The notes under the pieces: model-generated
What the model saw: only the letters and a program-made list of their open reading frames with translations
Database searches by the model: none
What the model was told of the DNA's origin: nothing
NCBI GenBank assembly: GCA_009823505.1
Contig: VZQC01009509.1
Coordinates: forward strand, 180,974 to 244,973
Length of the DNA stretch: 64,000 nucleotides
Origin: Rhizomys pruinosus
Taxonomy: Eukaryota; Chordata; Mammalia; Rodentia; Spalacidae
Direction of reading: 5' to 3'
Position numbers and translations under genes: made by a program
Part shown: piece after piece, positions 10,303 through 22,564 of the stretch
How positions within the stretch are numbered: the first letter of the stretch is position 1
Layout of the letters: each line of letters starts with the position of its first letter

Positions 10303-11034
10303 TGCACAGAGCTTAGATGGGGGATTTCCCAGGACCACGTGAAGCACACGTGGGGGCTGGGCTCTTCAGCCAGGTGGACTGCTGGATAATTGAATCATTG
10401 ACTTGTGTGGCTATGGGGTGAAGTCGCCCTGTTAGCTAGTATAAAAGGTGGGTTTGTTGCTACTGTGAGACTTGAGTGCACAGAGCTTAGATCAGGGGAT
10501 TTCCCAGGAAAACCTGAAGCAGAGTACCAAGGCACAAGGCAAGGCAATAAATGAAACAGTGAACCTGAGACAACTCTAGTCCCTCATCACCAAGCCCTAG
10601 AAACAACCTAGAGAAACTGGCAGGAAGCAGAGTGAGCACAGTGCTCAGCAGGGTACCAACTGGGCTGTTCCCTACCTAGTTTTTGGAGAATCTTCAGAAC
10701 AGAAATAGAACAGTGAGTTAGACTTCCAATATATAACCAAAATTGAAAGCCTGAAACCTAGGCAAATCAAAACTCCATAAGCAAGGAGAAGAAAACAAAC
10801 AAACAAACAAAACAAACAAACAGAAAAGGCATCTGAAGGAGGCAAGCAAAGCAAGACTTCAAGACAGTGAAGAAGCATTTGGGAGGGGCATCGGAATACA
10901 GGGAAAGGGAAACCCACATGCCAGGGGTACAATGAAGGGACAACATGGGAAAGGTGCAGGATAATTCCACACCAAGCTCTACCAACCCTGTGGGAGATTC
11001 CTACAGTGGGATCTCCTTGGGGGTGGCCCACAAC
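10303..11034 (+). mobile_element. Rearranged L1-associated segment with TATA-like and E-box motifs
   Basis: A direct repeat TGCACAGAGCTTAGAT occurs at 10,303 and 10,477. Between them are two CACGTG E-boxes (10,336-10,341 and 10,347-10,352) and a TATAAAAGG at about 10,440. A CAGGAAGCAGAGTGAGCACA stretch near 10,621 resembles the L1 leader at 9,515, and sequence from about 10,910 again resembles the pre-ORF1 leader. An (AAAC)n run is at about 10,790-10,825. Probably a second L1 5' end or promoter remnant. Confidence 0.45.
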
Positions 11035-11247
11035 ACAGATCTCAGAGGAACAACTGCAGACATTTTCAAAGAAATCAAAAATTATAAAGAATAAGTCAGA
11101 AAACTAAGGAGAAAGAATGAAAAACTCAAGAAGGACCTAGAGGGACAGAATGGCAAGTGCCAGAAAGAATTAGAGGGAAAGAGTGAAAAACTTCAGAAGA
11201 AAGTGGAAACACTGAAAAGATCCCATGCTGAAATAAAAAGGGAACAA
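11035..11247 (+). pseudogene. L1 ORF1 fragment (coiled coil)
   Basis: A second copy of the coiled-coil segment: AACTCAAGAAGGACCTAGAG, then GTGGAAACACTGAAAAGATC. It ends abruptly at about 11,247 where ORF2 sequence begins. Confidence 0.8.
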
Positions 11248-11582
11248 GCCAGTGATATCTACAGAATATTCCACCCAAACACCAGAGAATGTACTTTCCG
11301 CTCAGTGCCCCATGGAATATTCTCTAAAATTGACCACATACTGGGACACAAAAGAAATCTCAATAAATACAAAAAAAATTGAAATTATTTCATGCATTCT
11401 ATCAGACCACAGTGCAATAAAGCTCAATGTGAACACCAGAATAAGCCCTAATATCTACAAGAACACATGGAGACTAAAAAACACAATCCTGAATAATGAA
11501 TGGGTCATGGAAGAAATAAAGAATGAAATAAAAGTATTCATGGAACTAGATGAAAAAGACAACACAACACAACGAAACCTGT
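11248..11582 (+). pseudogene. L1 ORF2 endonuclease fragment
   Basis: An open stretch with IYRIFHPNTREYTF, HGIFSKIDHILGHK and SDHSAIKLN is the C-terminal half of the L1 ORF2 endonuclease, including the SDH motif (in a frame containing two replaced residues). It is fused directly to ORF1 coiled-coil sequence, so ORF1's C-terminus and the start of ORF2 are deleted. Confidence 0.9.
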
Positions 11583-11604
11583 AGGATATTTTAAAAGCAG
11601 TCCT

Positions 11605-11790
11605 GGGCTGGAGCGATGGCCTAGCGGTTAAGAGCGCCGACCGCTCTTGCAGAGGACCCGGGTTCGATCCCCAGCACCCACATGGCGGCCGAGAGCCGTC
11701 TGAAACTCCAATTCCAGGAGAACTCCAGTTCCAGGGGAGTCCGACGCCCTCTTCTGACCTCCGCGGCATTGCACGTCACGGGTGCACATT
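11605..11790 (+). repeat. B2-type SINE, 3'-truncated at a breakpoint
   Basis: Head, A box TGGCCTAGCGG, B box GGTTCGATCC and the middle are near-identical to the 3,889 copy. It stops after GGGTGCACA with no normal 3' part, tail or target duplication, and a T-run then leads into the large duplicated segment. Confidence 0.9.
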
Positions 11791-13174
11791 TTTTTTATTT
11801 CAGAACAAATTATCAACAAGTCCTTTGCAAATGGAAAACCTGGGAGTGCTCAGTGTGCCCTACATAGCATCAAGCACAACTCTAGGAGCTTAATCATTCT
11901 TTAAAACATGCCTTTTATGTTAGGCAGGCATACTTTACTTGGCAAAGAACCCTTAAATACACACTCATAATGGAATGCAAAAATGCTTTTCCAGACTCAC
12001 TGATTTTGACTGATATTAATGTAGTTATCTTATGATGTCAAAATATTTTAAAATGGAATTTTCCAAGAATTAATAAGATTATAATTTCTTAGTTTATATC
12101 AGAGTTTATTTTCTCTATCTAGGTTAATATTGCCCCAAACATCTATTTGTGATCCATTACAGCGTTCAAGATGTAGACTCATGTGATAGTTGTTCCAGAG
12201 TGCCAAAGTTTAAAGTTTCTTTAACATGCAAAATTCCCCTGAGCATTTTACATTTTACATTCCAAACAAAATGATTCTGAAAAGATACCCGCTACTCTCT
12301 GGGGAACTCTGGAATGCAATGGTGTGTGATACAGTTATGCTTATTTTTGATGAATTCCTCCATGAAGAACATGTTTTCTCTGCTTTGCCTGTGGTTGATA
12401 CCACCAGGGAGCAATTCCACTGTCACTGATGAATGCTGGCTAGGTCAGACCTTGTCAGTGCAGATGAAAGTCTTGTGATTAGTATTCTTTACCTTCTTAC
12501 TAATGAACCTTCTAATCATGAAATCTGTCTGAACTTATAATATTCTTCTAAGTGTTAAATGCCCTTGAAAGGTTAGATACACTGGAAATAATACATTGTT
12601 TTTCCTTTTTTTCTTACACTGTTTCTTTCACATTTATTTTGGGATTGCTGTTTATGACTCTTACTCATAGGATTATAATTGGGCAACTTATGACTGACAC
12701 CCTTAATTACTAGAGTCCCTTGATTATTAGAGTCCAAGTTGCAAACCTAAGTTATTAAGTATCCAAAGCATTTAGACTTAATAAGTATATTTGAAAATTT
12801 TAGGCTTCTTGAGGAACATTTTACAGAAAATGTAAAAGTATTTGGGCGAGGTTTTGCTTGAAATTTTTAATTGGAAGAAAGTATAGTGAGAAATATTTTA
12901 TACCAAAAATGAAAAGTAACTTTGAGGCCAATGTTTAAAGGTAAGGTTGGTATCATCTATGTAGTATAATCTATGTAGATTTTGGTTAATCTAAACACTT
13001 TGTATTTTCAATTGCAGAGAATATATTGTCAGATCTAAGAGATTATCATTAGTAAATTATATTTTATTTTACATACCACTAACAAAGAAAGAAGACATGT
13101 TGTCCATTAAACTGAGGCAGATATTGACTAGAGGTCATATATATTAAAATGTAGAATTTATTAAAATATGAAAG

Positions 13175-13368
13175 AGAAATGTGAGAAGGTTCTAAGAAAT
13201 AACTTGCACTTAGGGACCCAGGTTCAATTCACAGCAATGTCAGCTCACAATTATCTGTTCTCAGATCCAGAAGATTCAATGCCATCCTCTGGCCTCAGGC
13301 ACCAGCACACACACAAAACACACACACACACACACCCACATATACATATATAATAAACCTTTAAAAAG
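13175..13368 (+). repeat. B3-type SINE with CA tail (copy 1)
   Basis: CCCAGGTTCAATTCACAGCA and CCATCCTCTGGCCTC, then a CA run; the head is garbled relative to copy 2. Confidence 0.8.
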
Positions 13369-13395
13369 TTATAAAACGTCACTAGAGGTCAAATG

Positions 13396-13462
13396 TTTTT
13401 TTAATTTATTTATTTTTGTATGTGTATGAAGTACTGTTTGCGTAGGTCTGTGCACCCGTGTC
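13396..13462 (-). repeat. B2-type SINE 3' fragment (copy 1)
   Basis: TTTGTATGTGTATGAAGTAC and GTGCACCCGTGTCGTG are the 3' part of the local B2 subfamily in reverse. The counterpart is at about 25,155-25,228 in copy 2. 5'-truncated. Confidence 0.75.
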
Positions 13463-13514
13463 GTGAAAAACTATTTTAGGATTAAGAAACTAAAGAATTT
13501 AAAAATATGACTGA

Positions 13515-13722
13515 GGGGAGGATGTAGCCCAGTAAGAGCGCCAACACCCTCTTACAGAGGCAGACCCCGTTGTATCGTTTCCCACCACCACCATGCGGCT
13601 ATAACCGTCTGGAAGTCAATTCCAGGAGAACCATTCCAGGATCGAGACTCTTTGACCCGCGGTGCACACAGTGCACAGCTTGCATGCGAGACTCATAATA
13701 CAGAAAAAAAAAAATAAAATAA
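13515..13722 (+). repeat. B2-type SINE present only in copy 1
   Basis: AGTAAGAGCGCCAACACC, a garbled B box region, CAATTCCAGGAGAACC and GCTTGCATGCGAGAC, then an A-rich tail: the young B2 subfamily with many small errors. The corresponding place in copy 2 (about 25,285) has no such element. Confidence 0.75.
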
Positions 13723-14420
13723 TATCTGAGTTCCATAGAAGTACATATCTAAGCCACATTAAGCAGAGATTCAAATTTGCTAATGAGATATTATCACTGA
13801 TTACAATTGTTAGTATATTAAGATAACTATTACATTATGCTAAAATGAATAGTACAAAAACACAAAGAGCCAGAAATATGCATCAATCACGTTAGTTTAA
13901 AAAAGAAAAGACTATCAGGTTGGACAGAAGCAGAAAAAGAAAATAAAAAATCATGAGTGAAGATAATTAAAAAAAAATAAATCACAAACTTAAGTCCTAA
14001 CATATTAATAATGATATTAAATGTGAACTAGCAAATGTACCAAATTCAAAGACACAGGTTTTAACTTTTGAAAATGTGACCTAACTGTATACCATAACAA
14101 TAATAAGATTCATATGAAAATTTAAAAATATTCAAATAAAAGTAAATTGTTGCTTAAAATCCACACATTATATGATTCAATGCGAAAGTGAATGAATAAT
14201 TGTTTTAATATTAGGTACCCCCATTTCACAGCAAAGAAAATTATCAGATAAGAAATTACAAATAGCAAGACTATATTGCATTATCAGAAATCAAAATTAC
14301 AAAATATGTCTAAGCAAAAACTGTAGATATAACAAACAAAGAGAAAGATATAACAAAGTGGAGCATCATATGGAGATTATTAATACAAAAGATAAATATT
14401 AGAAGAATAAAAAGAGATAT

Positions 14421-14462
14421 TATATATATATATATATATATTAATAGTATTATATATATATG
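14421..14462. repeat. (TA)n microsatellite (copy 1)
   Basis: Pure TA runs split by TTAATAGTAT. The counterpart at 26,066-26,112 differs in length and interruption. Confidence 0.9.
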
Positions 14463-14698
14463 AAGTTACAGATACACCAATCTATTCTAACTGAATTTTA
14501 TAAAACACCACACCCCAGTCACTGACAGGAGCTAAACCTTTGAAATGGTCAGCAAAAATTGATAGACATCCTCCAAGATCATACACGCAGAGAGAGAGGA
14601 AGTCAATTATTAATTATAACAAAATGGGAAAAAAGAGCTATCACTACCAGGAACCATGAAAAATAAAATAATAATGTCCATAGAATTCGATAAAGGCT

Positions 14699-14940
14699 GG
14701 GGGCTGGAAAGATGGTGTCAGCGGTTTAAGAGCACTGGCAACCCTTGCTCTTATGAGGACCAGGCTTAGCTCTCGGCACCCACATGACACTTAATGACCA
14801 TCTCAACTCCTGTTCTAGGGGATCTGATGCCTTCTTCTGACCTCCACAGGGACTGCGTCACTCAGAGGCACTTACATACATGTAGGGCAAACAACATTCA
14901 TACACAATCAAAATAAAATTAAAAACTAAAAATAAAATGT
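14699..14940 (+). repeat. B3-type SINE (copy 1)
   Basis: GGGGCTGGAAAGATGGTGTC head, CTCGGCACCCACATGACAC core and an A-rich tail. Confidence 0.85.
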
Positions 14941-15051
14941 TTTAAAAGAAAATTTGATTCATTTGGTAGATTCCAAATGGATCATTCCTTATAGAGAAAA
15001 ACAATTATAAAACTTCCAAAGAAAAAAATACTGATCAGAATATACCTTATT

Positions 15052-15362
15052 GTGCTCTGAATATTGTTTCCCCAAATATTGTACATTGGAATCTAACACC
15101 TAATATGATGGTATAAAAATACTTTGAGTGATTGAGTCATGAGTTCTGTAGCTTCGTGAAGGGGATTCGTGCCCTAATAGAAGAGCTACCTAGCCCTAAC
15201 TCTGCCTTTCCCACTAGGTGTGGGTATAGTGAGCAGCTGCCCCTTTCTAGAAATAAGGCCTCATTAGAGAACAAATCATCTGACACCTTGATATTGGACT
15301 TCTGAGGCTCTGGAAGGAAAATGCATAAATTTTGTGGCTTGTAAATTACTCACTCTAAGGTG
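15052..15362 (+). repeat. MaLR (MLT1/MST-like) LTR (copy 1)
   Basis: GAATATTGTTTCCCCAAATA, AACACCTAATATGATGGTAT, TTCGTGCCCTAATAGAAGAG and GACACCTTGATATTGGACTT follow the order of an ancient mammalian MaLR LTR as I recall it. Confidence 0.65.
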
Positions 15363-15761
15363 TGTTTAGGCACAGCAAAACAAAACCTTTGGTACTGGGC
15401 AAATGATGTCTATCAAACCAAGCTTGAATCAATAAATTTAAACTATCTTCCTAAAAAATTACAAAGTAACATTTGCCATTGTTTTATTGATATAGTTTCA
15501 GTTCAAACAGTTTAAAGAAGCAAAATGATTTTAAATCCACTTTCTTGACTGTCTCTTCCAGAAAAATAGAAGTGGATTACAATACGTTTCTGACTGTTCT
15601 GATGCCAACATTCTGCTAATATTTAACAAACATTACCAAATATTGTCATTTTAAAGAAGAAAAACTTACCTCACCAATATCTCTCTGAGGCATATGTGGA
15701 AAACAAACTGAGATAATATAAACTGCTAGAAAATTATGTTTTTAAAAGTATAAGAGGAGTC

Positions 15762-15915
15762 AGGTGTGGACTGGTGCATATGTTTAATCCCAGATTACTT
15801 GGGAGGAGGGCAGGCAGATCTTTGTGACCTTCAAGGGTCAAACCTTAGTTTACATAGCAAGTTTCCAGATCCAGTTGGAGACTAGGAGGGAATACCCTGG
15901 TCTCAAAACCCCCAA
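15762..15915 (+). repeat. B1 SINE, heavily garbled by insertions (copy 1)
   Basis: TTTAATCCCAGATTACTTGG to CTGGTCTCAAAACCCCC. Against copy 2 it has single-base insertions every few bases. Confidence 0.85.
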
Positions 15916-16224
15916 ACAGAGAAAAGAAAACAGACAAATTAAAGAAATCCACAAGAACAAAAAGGAAAAAAAAAAAATCACATTTTAAATGAAAAAAATC
16001 TCATACATCCTTGAAACTCTTAGAAAACAGGGATAAAATGTGATTATGCTTTGCATACAACTCATATATTGGATCTTATCCCCTTTTTGAGCTATTGAAA
16101 GGGTAGAAAGTTATTTAGATATGGCATCTTTAGAGTGATTAGCGGGATTAGGATTTAAAGTTACTATTCGTTTATGGATCCCCCATGATTAAGAGGGTAA
16201 GTTTAAAGAGTAAACCCAGAACAA

Positions 16225-16480
16225 CACACACCATCACAACCAACACACACACCACACACACAACCACAGATGTACATACCCCATGGCACAGGCACACACA
16301 ATATCACACATTACAGAGCCGAGTGGCACACACATGCTACACACAATACATAGACATACTCAAACAGATGCAAACACACACCATGTGTGCAACTCAAAGA
16401 TGCTTTCACACACACACCATGAAACACACCACATTGCAGAGGGAAACACATGTACTCACACACATATATTCCCCTCTCTT
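16225..16480 (+). repeat. CA-rich low-complexity tract (copy 1)
   Basis: Interrupted (CA)n with CATACACAGAC-type insertions. The long open frame over it is an artefact of the repeat. Confidence 0.9.
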
Positions 16481-16489
16481 GCTGTGTGA

Positions 16490-16645
16490 TGACTTCCAGT
16501 TTGCCTCGTGTGTTATTAAAAAAGAAGGACAAAAAAGTGCCCTCCAACCAGCACCCGAAAACCATGAACCCCAAATAAGTCCTTTTCTTTTTCTGTAATA
16601 TACCTTGTAGGGTTTTTATTTGGTAACGCAAAGCAGACTAATCCA
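16490..16645 (+). repeat. LTR 3'-end fragment, MaLR-like (copy 1)
   Basis: CCATGAACCCCAAATAAGTC, a GGTTTTTATTTGGTAACGCA-type stretch and GCAGACTAATCC resemble the 3' end of MaLR-type LTRs (polyadenylation signal then ACTAAT end). Confidence 0.5.
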
Positions 16646-19600
16646 AGAAGACAGACGTTTGCCATCTGATAACATAGTAATTATATAGGCATTTGTATTT
16701 TAATAAATTTTTCTTCTTCATATTATTATCTCGGGAAATTTTAATGAAATGAATAGAGGAGCCCCAAAGTAAAAAACTCAGCCAGGGAGGTAAAATTTTA
16801 TGGTTTCGGTGATGGGTGTTGGCAACAAATTGGGAGGGAATGGGGGAAGACAAAATAGCAGGGTGTGATGTTATATGTTTTCAGATCAGAAAAAAAAAAT
16901 AACTAGCTTTTCTTCAGAAGAGTCCTAATATAATATGGACCATGAGCCCCTGGTCAGATACCTGAGGAACAGCTGGCAAAAGAGCATGGCTGAGTGAAAA
17001 GCAGTCAAGGAGAAAGGCAAAGTAAACACAGCTCTCCGTGGCTCTCTGAGATTGTGAAATTACCAGCATTTTGAAAGTACATTTGACACATACAGATAGT
17101 TAAACTGAACAATTCATTGTTTATTCTCAATTTCCCATCGAAAATCTGTGCAAAAAAGAAAGAACAGGGCACGCAATAAAACATGCTTTGCAATAAAAGG
17201 AGACATAAAGCAATCCAAAAGAAAGACATGGTTAAAAGACGTTTTAACAACTAGGGTCTCAGAGGATTAGGGGATTTTGAGAAGAGAAATAGAATGGGGC
17301 ACTGTTATGTTGGAAAGCCCATGAGGAAAGAGGAGGGGGGTTTTTGATTTGCACCCTTTTCAGCTGTCAGGGTTATTTCTCACTTTCTTGGAAAAGATCC
17401 TTGAGTTACAGCAGCCTTTTCAGAAAGAGCTCTCATGGCCATCCCTGGTTTTTAACTCATTTCTCAAAGTTTATTTTTTATTCACTTTTTATATTCAGTA
17501 TCTCTGAAACGTAGATACCCATAACAATCATTTAACCTGTGATTCAGTGATCTAAACCACCTCAACTAATCTCCACTGACTTTCTCATCACAATACTTTG
17601 CATTTCATTGGGTGGTTCGACTGGTCTAACTCATCATGACTAAGATGTTGGCAGCCCACCCGCGTAATGCCACATGGAGAACTGGGACCATGTGTCTGTC
17701 ATCATCACAAAGGTTGGAAACAGAATTCGCACAAACCTGGGCTAACCTCAGGGATTCCCAAAAAGCACGTTCGTGAACAAGCTAGTGGTGCAGGGGGACC
17801 ATTTTTCAAGTTGGTCTTGTGGCTTCAAACTTCCATTGATGGCCACATTTTTTGATTACCCCTTTGGGATGTCACCTTCTCTCCTTGCCTGCTTGTCACT
17901 GAGAATACGAGAAATTCAAATTGCTTCACAGTGGCAGCTTGACTGAGACTTCAGTGGGGAAAAAAAAACGGTAGACCAGAACTGCAGGGATATAAAACAC
18001 AAGGTCCTCAGTCAGGGTCAAATTCAGAAATGTAGTGTGGTCACTCCTTCTACCCCTGGTTCCCATGTATCTCCCCAGTGGGGGACAGTAACACTTATTT
18101 TCACTTATTTAGAACATGCGTGTTTTGGGAGAATTGTTTGTGCCAGTCATCTCTGAGTTGGTTCTCGTACTAGTAACTTTGGCCAACTCTTCCATCCTTT
18201 GGTCAGGCCAACATATGCTCAGGGATAACAAAAAACCAGGACCCAGCTAGAATCCCCTAAAGCATTGCCTATTTTCTGTTACTATAGAAGGAAGAAGTCC
18301 AACACAAGCTACCAGGCCAACCACATGGTCTTGCTGATTTCTTCATTGGATGCTTTAATATCTCTCTATTTTGCTAGGCCTGGAGGTCCTAGTACCCAAG
18401 ACATGTAGCTGGGATAAGCCTTGGTTTTGGAAATGGTAAGCCCAATGTTCTTTGTGACCCATAAAAAAGCTTTCCCATGCTCCGACCCTCATTGTTTCTC
18501 CTAGCTTACAACCACGGTTCTTACACAGGATTGGCTGATGACAGAGAAGGAACTAAGGACACTGTAGTGCCTTCTAATGGGGACACCTTAAGGTTTGTCC
18601 ATTTACAGGTACAGCATTTACTCCTTTGTGGGTGTAGAGAAGAAGAAATTTGCCAAAAAAAATGAAGTGAAGGAAATTCACCTACCTGACATTCTTTGAA
18701 AACAAACAAGCTATTTATTATTTTTACTTTAACTTTTACCACGAAAATCCGAAAAGTCACAGAAACAGGTTGGCTGGTCGTTCCTAGGTTCAGGTTCTCT
18801 CAAAACAGGTCTGAGGGTTTTCAGTTCTGGAGCCCAAGAGGTCCTTCTGAAGTTCACTGACCGCTATAGGAGGAAGCCTTTTGTTCCTCCCTCATATGGG
18901 CTACCCAGTGTTTCAGAGAATCCTCCATGACGGCAGTGGCTGGATTCCCTGTGTCAGGAAAGAAAGTGCTGTAGCAAGAAACAGGAAATCTACATTGCTT
19001 TTAATAAACTGTTCTCAAAAGCTACACATTATTTCCTTTTTATTATAAAACCTAAAAGCGGGGAGGAAGAAAGTGAGTTATAGATAATTAGGCTTCATTT
19101 GTTGCAGAGGGGTGCCTGTACCAAAAAAATTATGCTTAGATATTTAAAACCAATACAAGTGACACAAACACCTTCATGCTGTGTGCTGGCTCCCATAGAG
19201 ACAGTCACATATCTCTGTTCCACCCAGCTTCCTTATCACAGCCAATCAAAAATTCTCTTGGAATTGACACAGGTTTTAAAGGTAAATAGAATAATAATTG
19301 TAACTAAAAAACAATAAAATAAGTAAAAACCAAGTGTTGTTAGAGGGACTGAGGAGCTTGGACATTTTGTGAAATACACAACAGGAGAGACAGAACTTTG
19401 GCAAAGGGAATTGATCAAAAACCATAATTCAGGACTGACAAAATCTAGCTCACACAAGTTCGGAGAAGAAAAGAGCCAATTTGACAAGAGGCCATTAGAG
19501 ATACCCTTAAGTTGGATGCACGTGCTCCTCGGACATGTACCATCATTTTATCCGGCCACTGGTTGTCCTGAGAACAAGCAACTGCCACTTTTCCAATGAG

Positions 19601-20637
19601 CTTCAACATAGGTTTCAGATCACTGTGTTGTAGCATCTTGGCAAGAGGAACATGCTTGGTTTCCTCAAAGGTAGTTCTTGATGTAAAAACTGCTGTAAAT
19701 GTCCATAAAAGATAAAAGAAAGTCTAAAAAATGGTATGGTTGAGCCAAGGCTCAGACACCCCCACAATGGAGGCATGGCATGGCCATACCATCAGTAAAC
19801 CACTTAGAGTAGCTGAGGATGGAGACGGGCCAATCTAAGGTTTTCTGCAGACGAAATGAAATGTTATTATCCCTGAAGATCGACCATAGTGAGAGGGACC
19901 TTTGGGGTTCATGCCACTTACATTATCCTATAAAGATTCTTCTGGGAAAAAAAATAATTCCTTCTATAATCTTGGGAGAAACCCAGGACCAAATGGAGTT
20001 TGTATCAATTATTGACTATATCCATTTTAATTATACATTCAGGGACTGGAGATGCAAGTATATCTTACTAAACAGTGGAATACACTGTGACTGAATCTGT
20101 GAATCTGGCTAGGATTTAGCCTATTTTCTATAGGGTTTGTGGTGAGATTTTTGGCTCATTGAATAATGATGTTTCAACTCAGAGTCTCATGTTGTTTTAC
20201 AGTTAGTTTGGGTGTTCACCCTCTCCCCAGGGACTTATAAGCAGCCAAAATAAATATGGACGCACTAAGACTCCATGAGATGTAACAGAAGAATAACTGA
20301 TAACTTATTATAGCTTCCAAGAGTCCTTTTTTGACATTTTTTATGGCGTTCTCCTTCCTCAAAAAGGGGATTTGGGACTTTGAAAGTGGCTTCAGGTAAA
20401 GAGAGGGAAGTGGTATTATATGCTTTTCATTTGAAGCACCACCCTCCAGTCTCCAAGTCCATCCATTCTTTGATTTTTCTTCACCAGTTAATCTTTCTCC
20501 ATAAAGGAAGCCATGTTTTAGTACGTTGACTCTGTAATTCTTGGGGGGCAGGTCTTTCAGTGGCCTACACAAACTTTACTCTCACCATGGTTAAATATAA
20601 CACATGTACTTCCTCACTACTTAAGATTGGCCATTTC

Positions 20638-20868
20638 CAGGGGCTAGGAGACGATCGGCTCAGGTGGTTCAGAGGAATAGATGACCGGTCTGTCCAGGGA
20701 CCTGGGTTCAAGTCTCAGCACCTCACGTATGCAGTGAAACTATTTAAGCCCAGCTTCCAGGGGTGTGCATCCCTCTTCTGGCCTCTGTGGTTGTACAGGT
20801 TTGGATAACTACAGGTACTTGGGCAGGCAAAACCACTAATACAACATAAATAACAACACAATAATTTT
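20638..20868 (+). repeat. B2/B3 SINE, garbled (copy 1)
   Basis: GGTTCAGAGGAATAGATGAC and GGGACCTGGGTTCAAGTCTC against a clean copy 2 element; dense indels. Confidence 0.8.
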
Positions 20869-21010
20869 TTTGGTCTTTTTGAACAGGGTTCTCCTGTAGA
20901 CCCCAGCTGTCCTGGGAAATAACTCCTCTGTAGACCAGGCTGTGCCTTGAAATCACCACAACTGATCCGCCTTGCCTCTGCCTCCCAAGTGCTAGGATTA
21001 AAGGATGGGC
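20869..21010 (-). repeat. B1 SINE, garbled, reverse (copy 1)
   Basis: GGTCTTTTTGAACAGGGTTC to CTCCCAAGTGCTAGGATTAA, with insertions relative to copy 2. Confidence 0.85.
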
Positions 21011-21224
21011 CATTTTCGGCTGCGATTGGCGTGAATGGTGAAACTACAACAATATAGACTGGACACTAATTTGATCAACTTGGTTGAACATACAAGCCCC
21101 CCCTGCTGGATGGTGGGACCCGTGAGCTGTGTGGGTTTGGGCACAACTGCTTGCAAATTGGTTTTACATGAAGAATGCTTGTACTCATAAATTATCACTT
21201 ACTGTTAAAAAAATGAAAAAAAAA

Positions 21225-21370
21225 CGGAGAAAGATGCAGGAAAGTTATGGCAGAATACATGATCTGGGATGGGCTGGGGTGGGGGGAAGGTAAAGGGAAA
21301 TATGCCTGAATTTAATTGGAAAATGATGTATGAAATACACAAAGCATCAATAAAAAATAAAAATTAAAAA
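21225..21370 (+). mobile_element. L1 3' UTR end
   Basis: A G-rich GGGGTGGGGGGAAGG stretch, then GATGTATGAAATACACAAAG and CAATAAAAAATAAAAATT: the 3' end pattern of a rodent L1. Confidence 0.6.
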
Positions 21371-22564
21371 AAGAATATAAAATATATTGTCCCATACATA
21401 TAAAAATTTTTCTATTAACACATACAGAAAAAATAGGTAGGAAAAAAAAAGAACAAACAAATGTCCCAGAGCATTTATTTCTGTGTTTGTGTAGTATGCT
21501 TCGACAGAAATACTAAGTAAGGAGTCACGCCTGGAGAGAGCAGAAGCTCAAGGTTCGTCTGTTAACAACAGAACTCCAAGCCGTGTCAACTGTGAAGCAG
21601 GGCGGATAGACTGAAAGGGGGAGAAATGTGTGCTCCATGACACACTCAGAAGACCACAGCAAATAGTCTACAGACTTCATCCCAGGCAGAACCTCAAGAG
21701 TGAGTTAAAAAGAACCACAATGAAAGAACTTGGTCGATTGATTAGTATGTGAAAAATATTCTAAGGCAACATTCTAGCCCCAAATTTGTAGTGTTTTGGT
21801 AAAAATACAGGCAGATATGTAATATAGTTCCTTAGTGACTACAGTTGCACATCTGGATGAAGAAATTGACTGATGGGAAGAAGAGTCCTAATTTTCTCCA
21901 AAACAGCATTATGCTCCAGTAATCAAGATGCACTGAGCTATGTGCTCTTCTTTGTAATTACTAATGTCTCATTTCAGTGAGCATGTGACTACTTGAAACA
22001 GACTTGACTCTTACTTTCTTTCTTAGATTTACATTTAAATCAGAGTTCTTGGATTATAAGTAACAGATTACCTTAAGAAAATAAAGAATTTCTTGGAAGA
22101 ACACAGGATGCCTCCTAGAACAGGTATGAATTCAGAGGAACTCATTTAAATAGAATGGAGCCATAGTGATTCAGAGACAAAACTCTAAGCGTCACAAACA
22201 AGTTCAACACTATACCACTCAAATAAGCTAATTTGAGTCATTTCTACTGTTTCTGTTACACTCTAGAGGAGGATAGAGTGGCCAACCTATGGAAAGGCAG
22301 TGTGTCTTGGTCTATAATTCAGAACTACAAAGATACAAAAGGGAAGTGAAGCAAAGCCAGTCAACAGAATTCTTCCAGAGTCTCTGCTTCCGTTCCTGCC
22401 CAAGTTGCTGCGCTGAGCTCCTGACTTGGCTTTCCTCATTGATGAACTATGATCTGGACTTGTAAGCTAAATACAGCCTCCTCCCCCTCAATGTTAAAAT
22501 TCAATAAGACATGTAGCATAGAGGGAGAGTCAGTTTAGCTTACTGGGGTGATGCTTGGTAGGCT

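Larger units (their letters stand above)
11797..21013 (+). repeat. Large direct duplication, copy 1
   Basis: The segment starting ATTTCAGAACAAATTATCAA matches copy 2 (23,525-32,083) collinearly for its whole length. Long stretches (for example about 15,050-15,350 against 26,690-26,990) are practically identical, while others differ by many one- or two-base insertions, mostly in this copy. No gene is recognised; between the repeats listed separately (about 11,800-13,170, 13,730-14,690, 16,650-20,630) the DNA is unassigned. Real tandem duplication and duplicated assembly are both possible. Confidence 0.9.

Noticed and set aside
16185..16598. A 137-codon frame rich in His and Thr
   Set aside because: It is a translation of a CA-rich tract and is broken in the second copy of the duplication.
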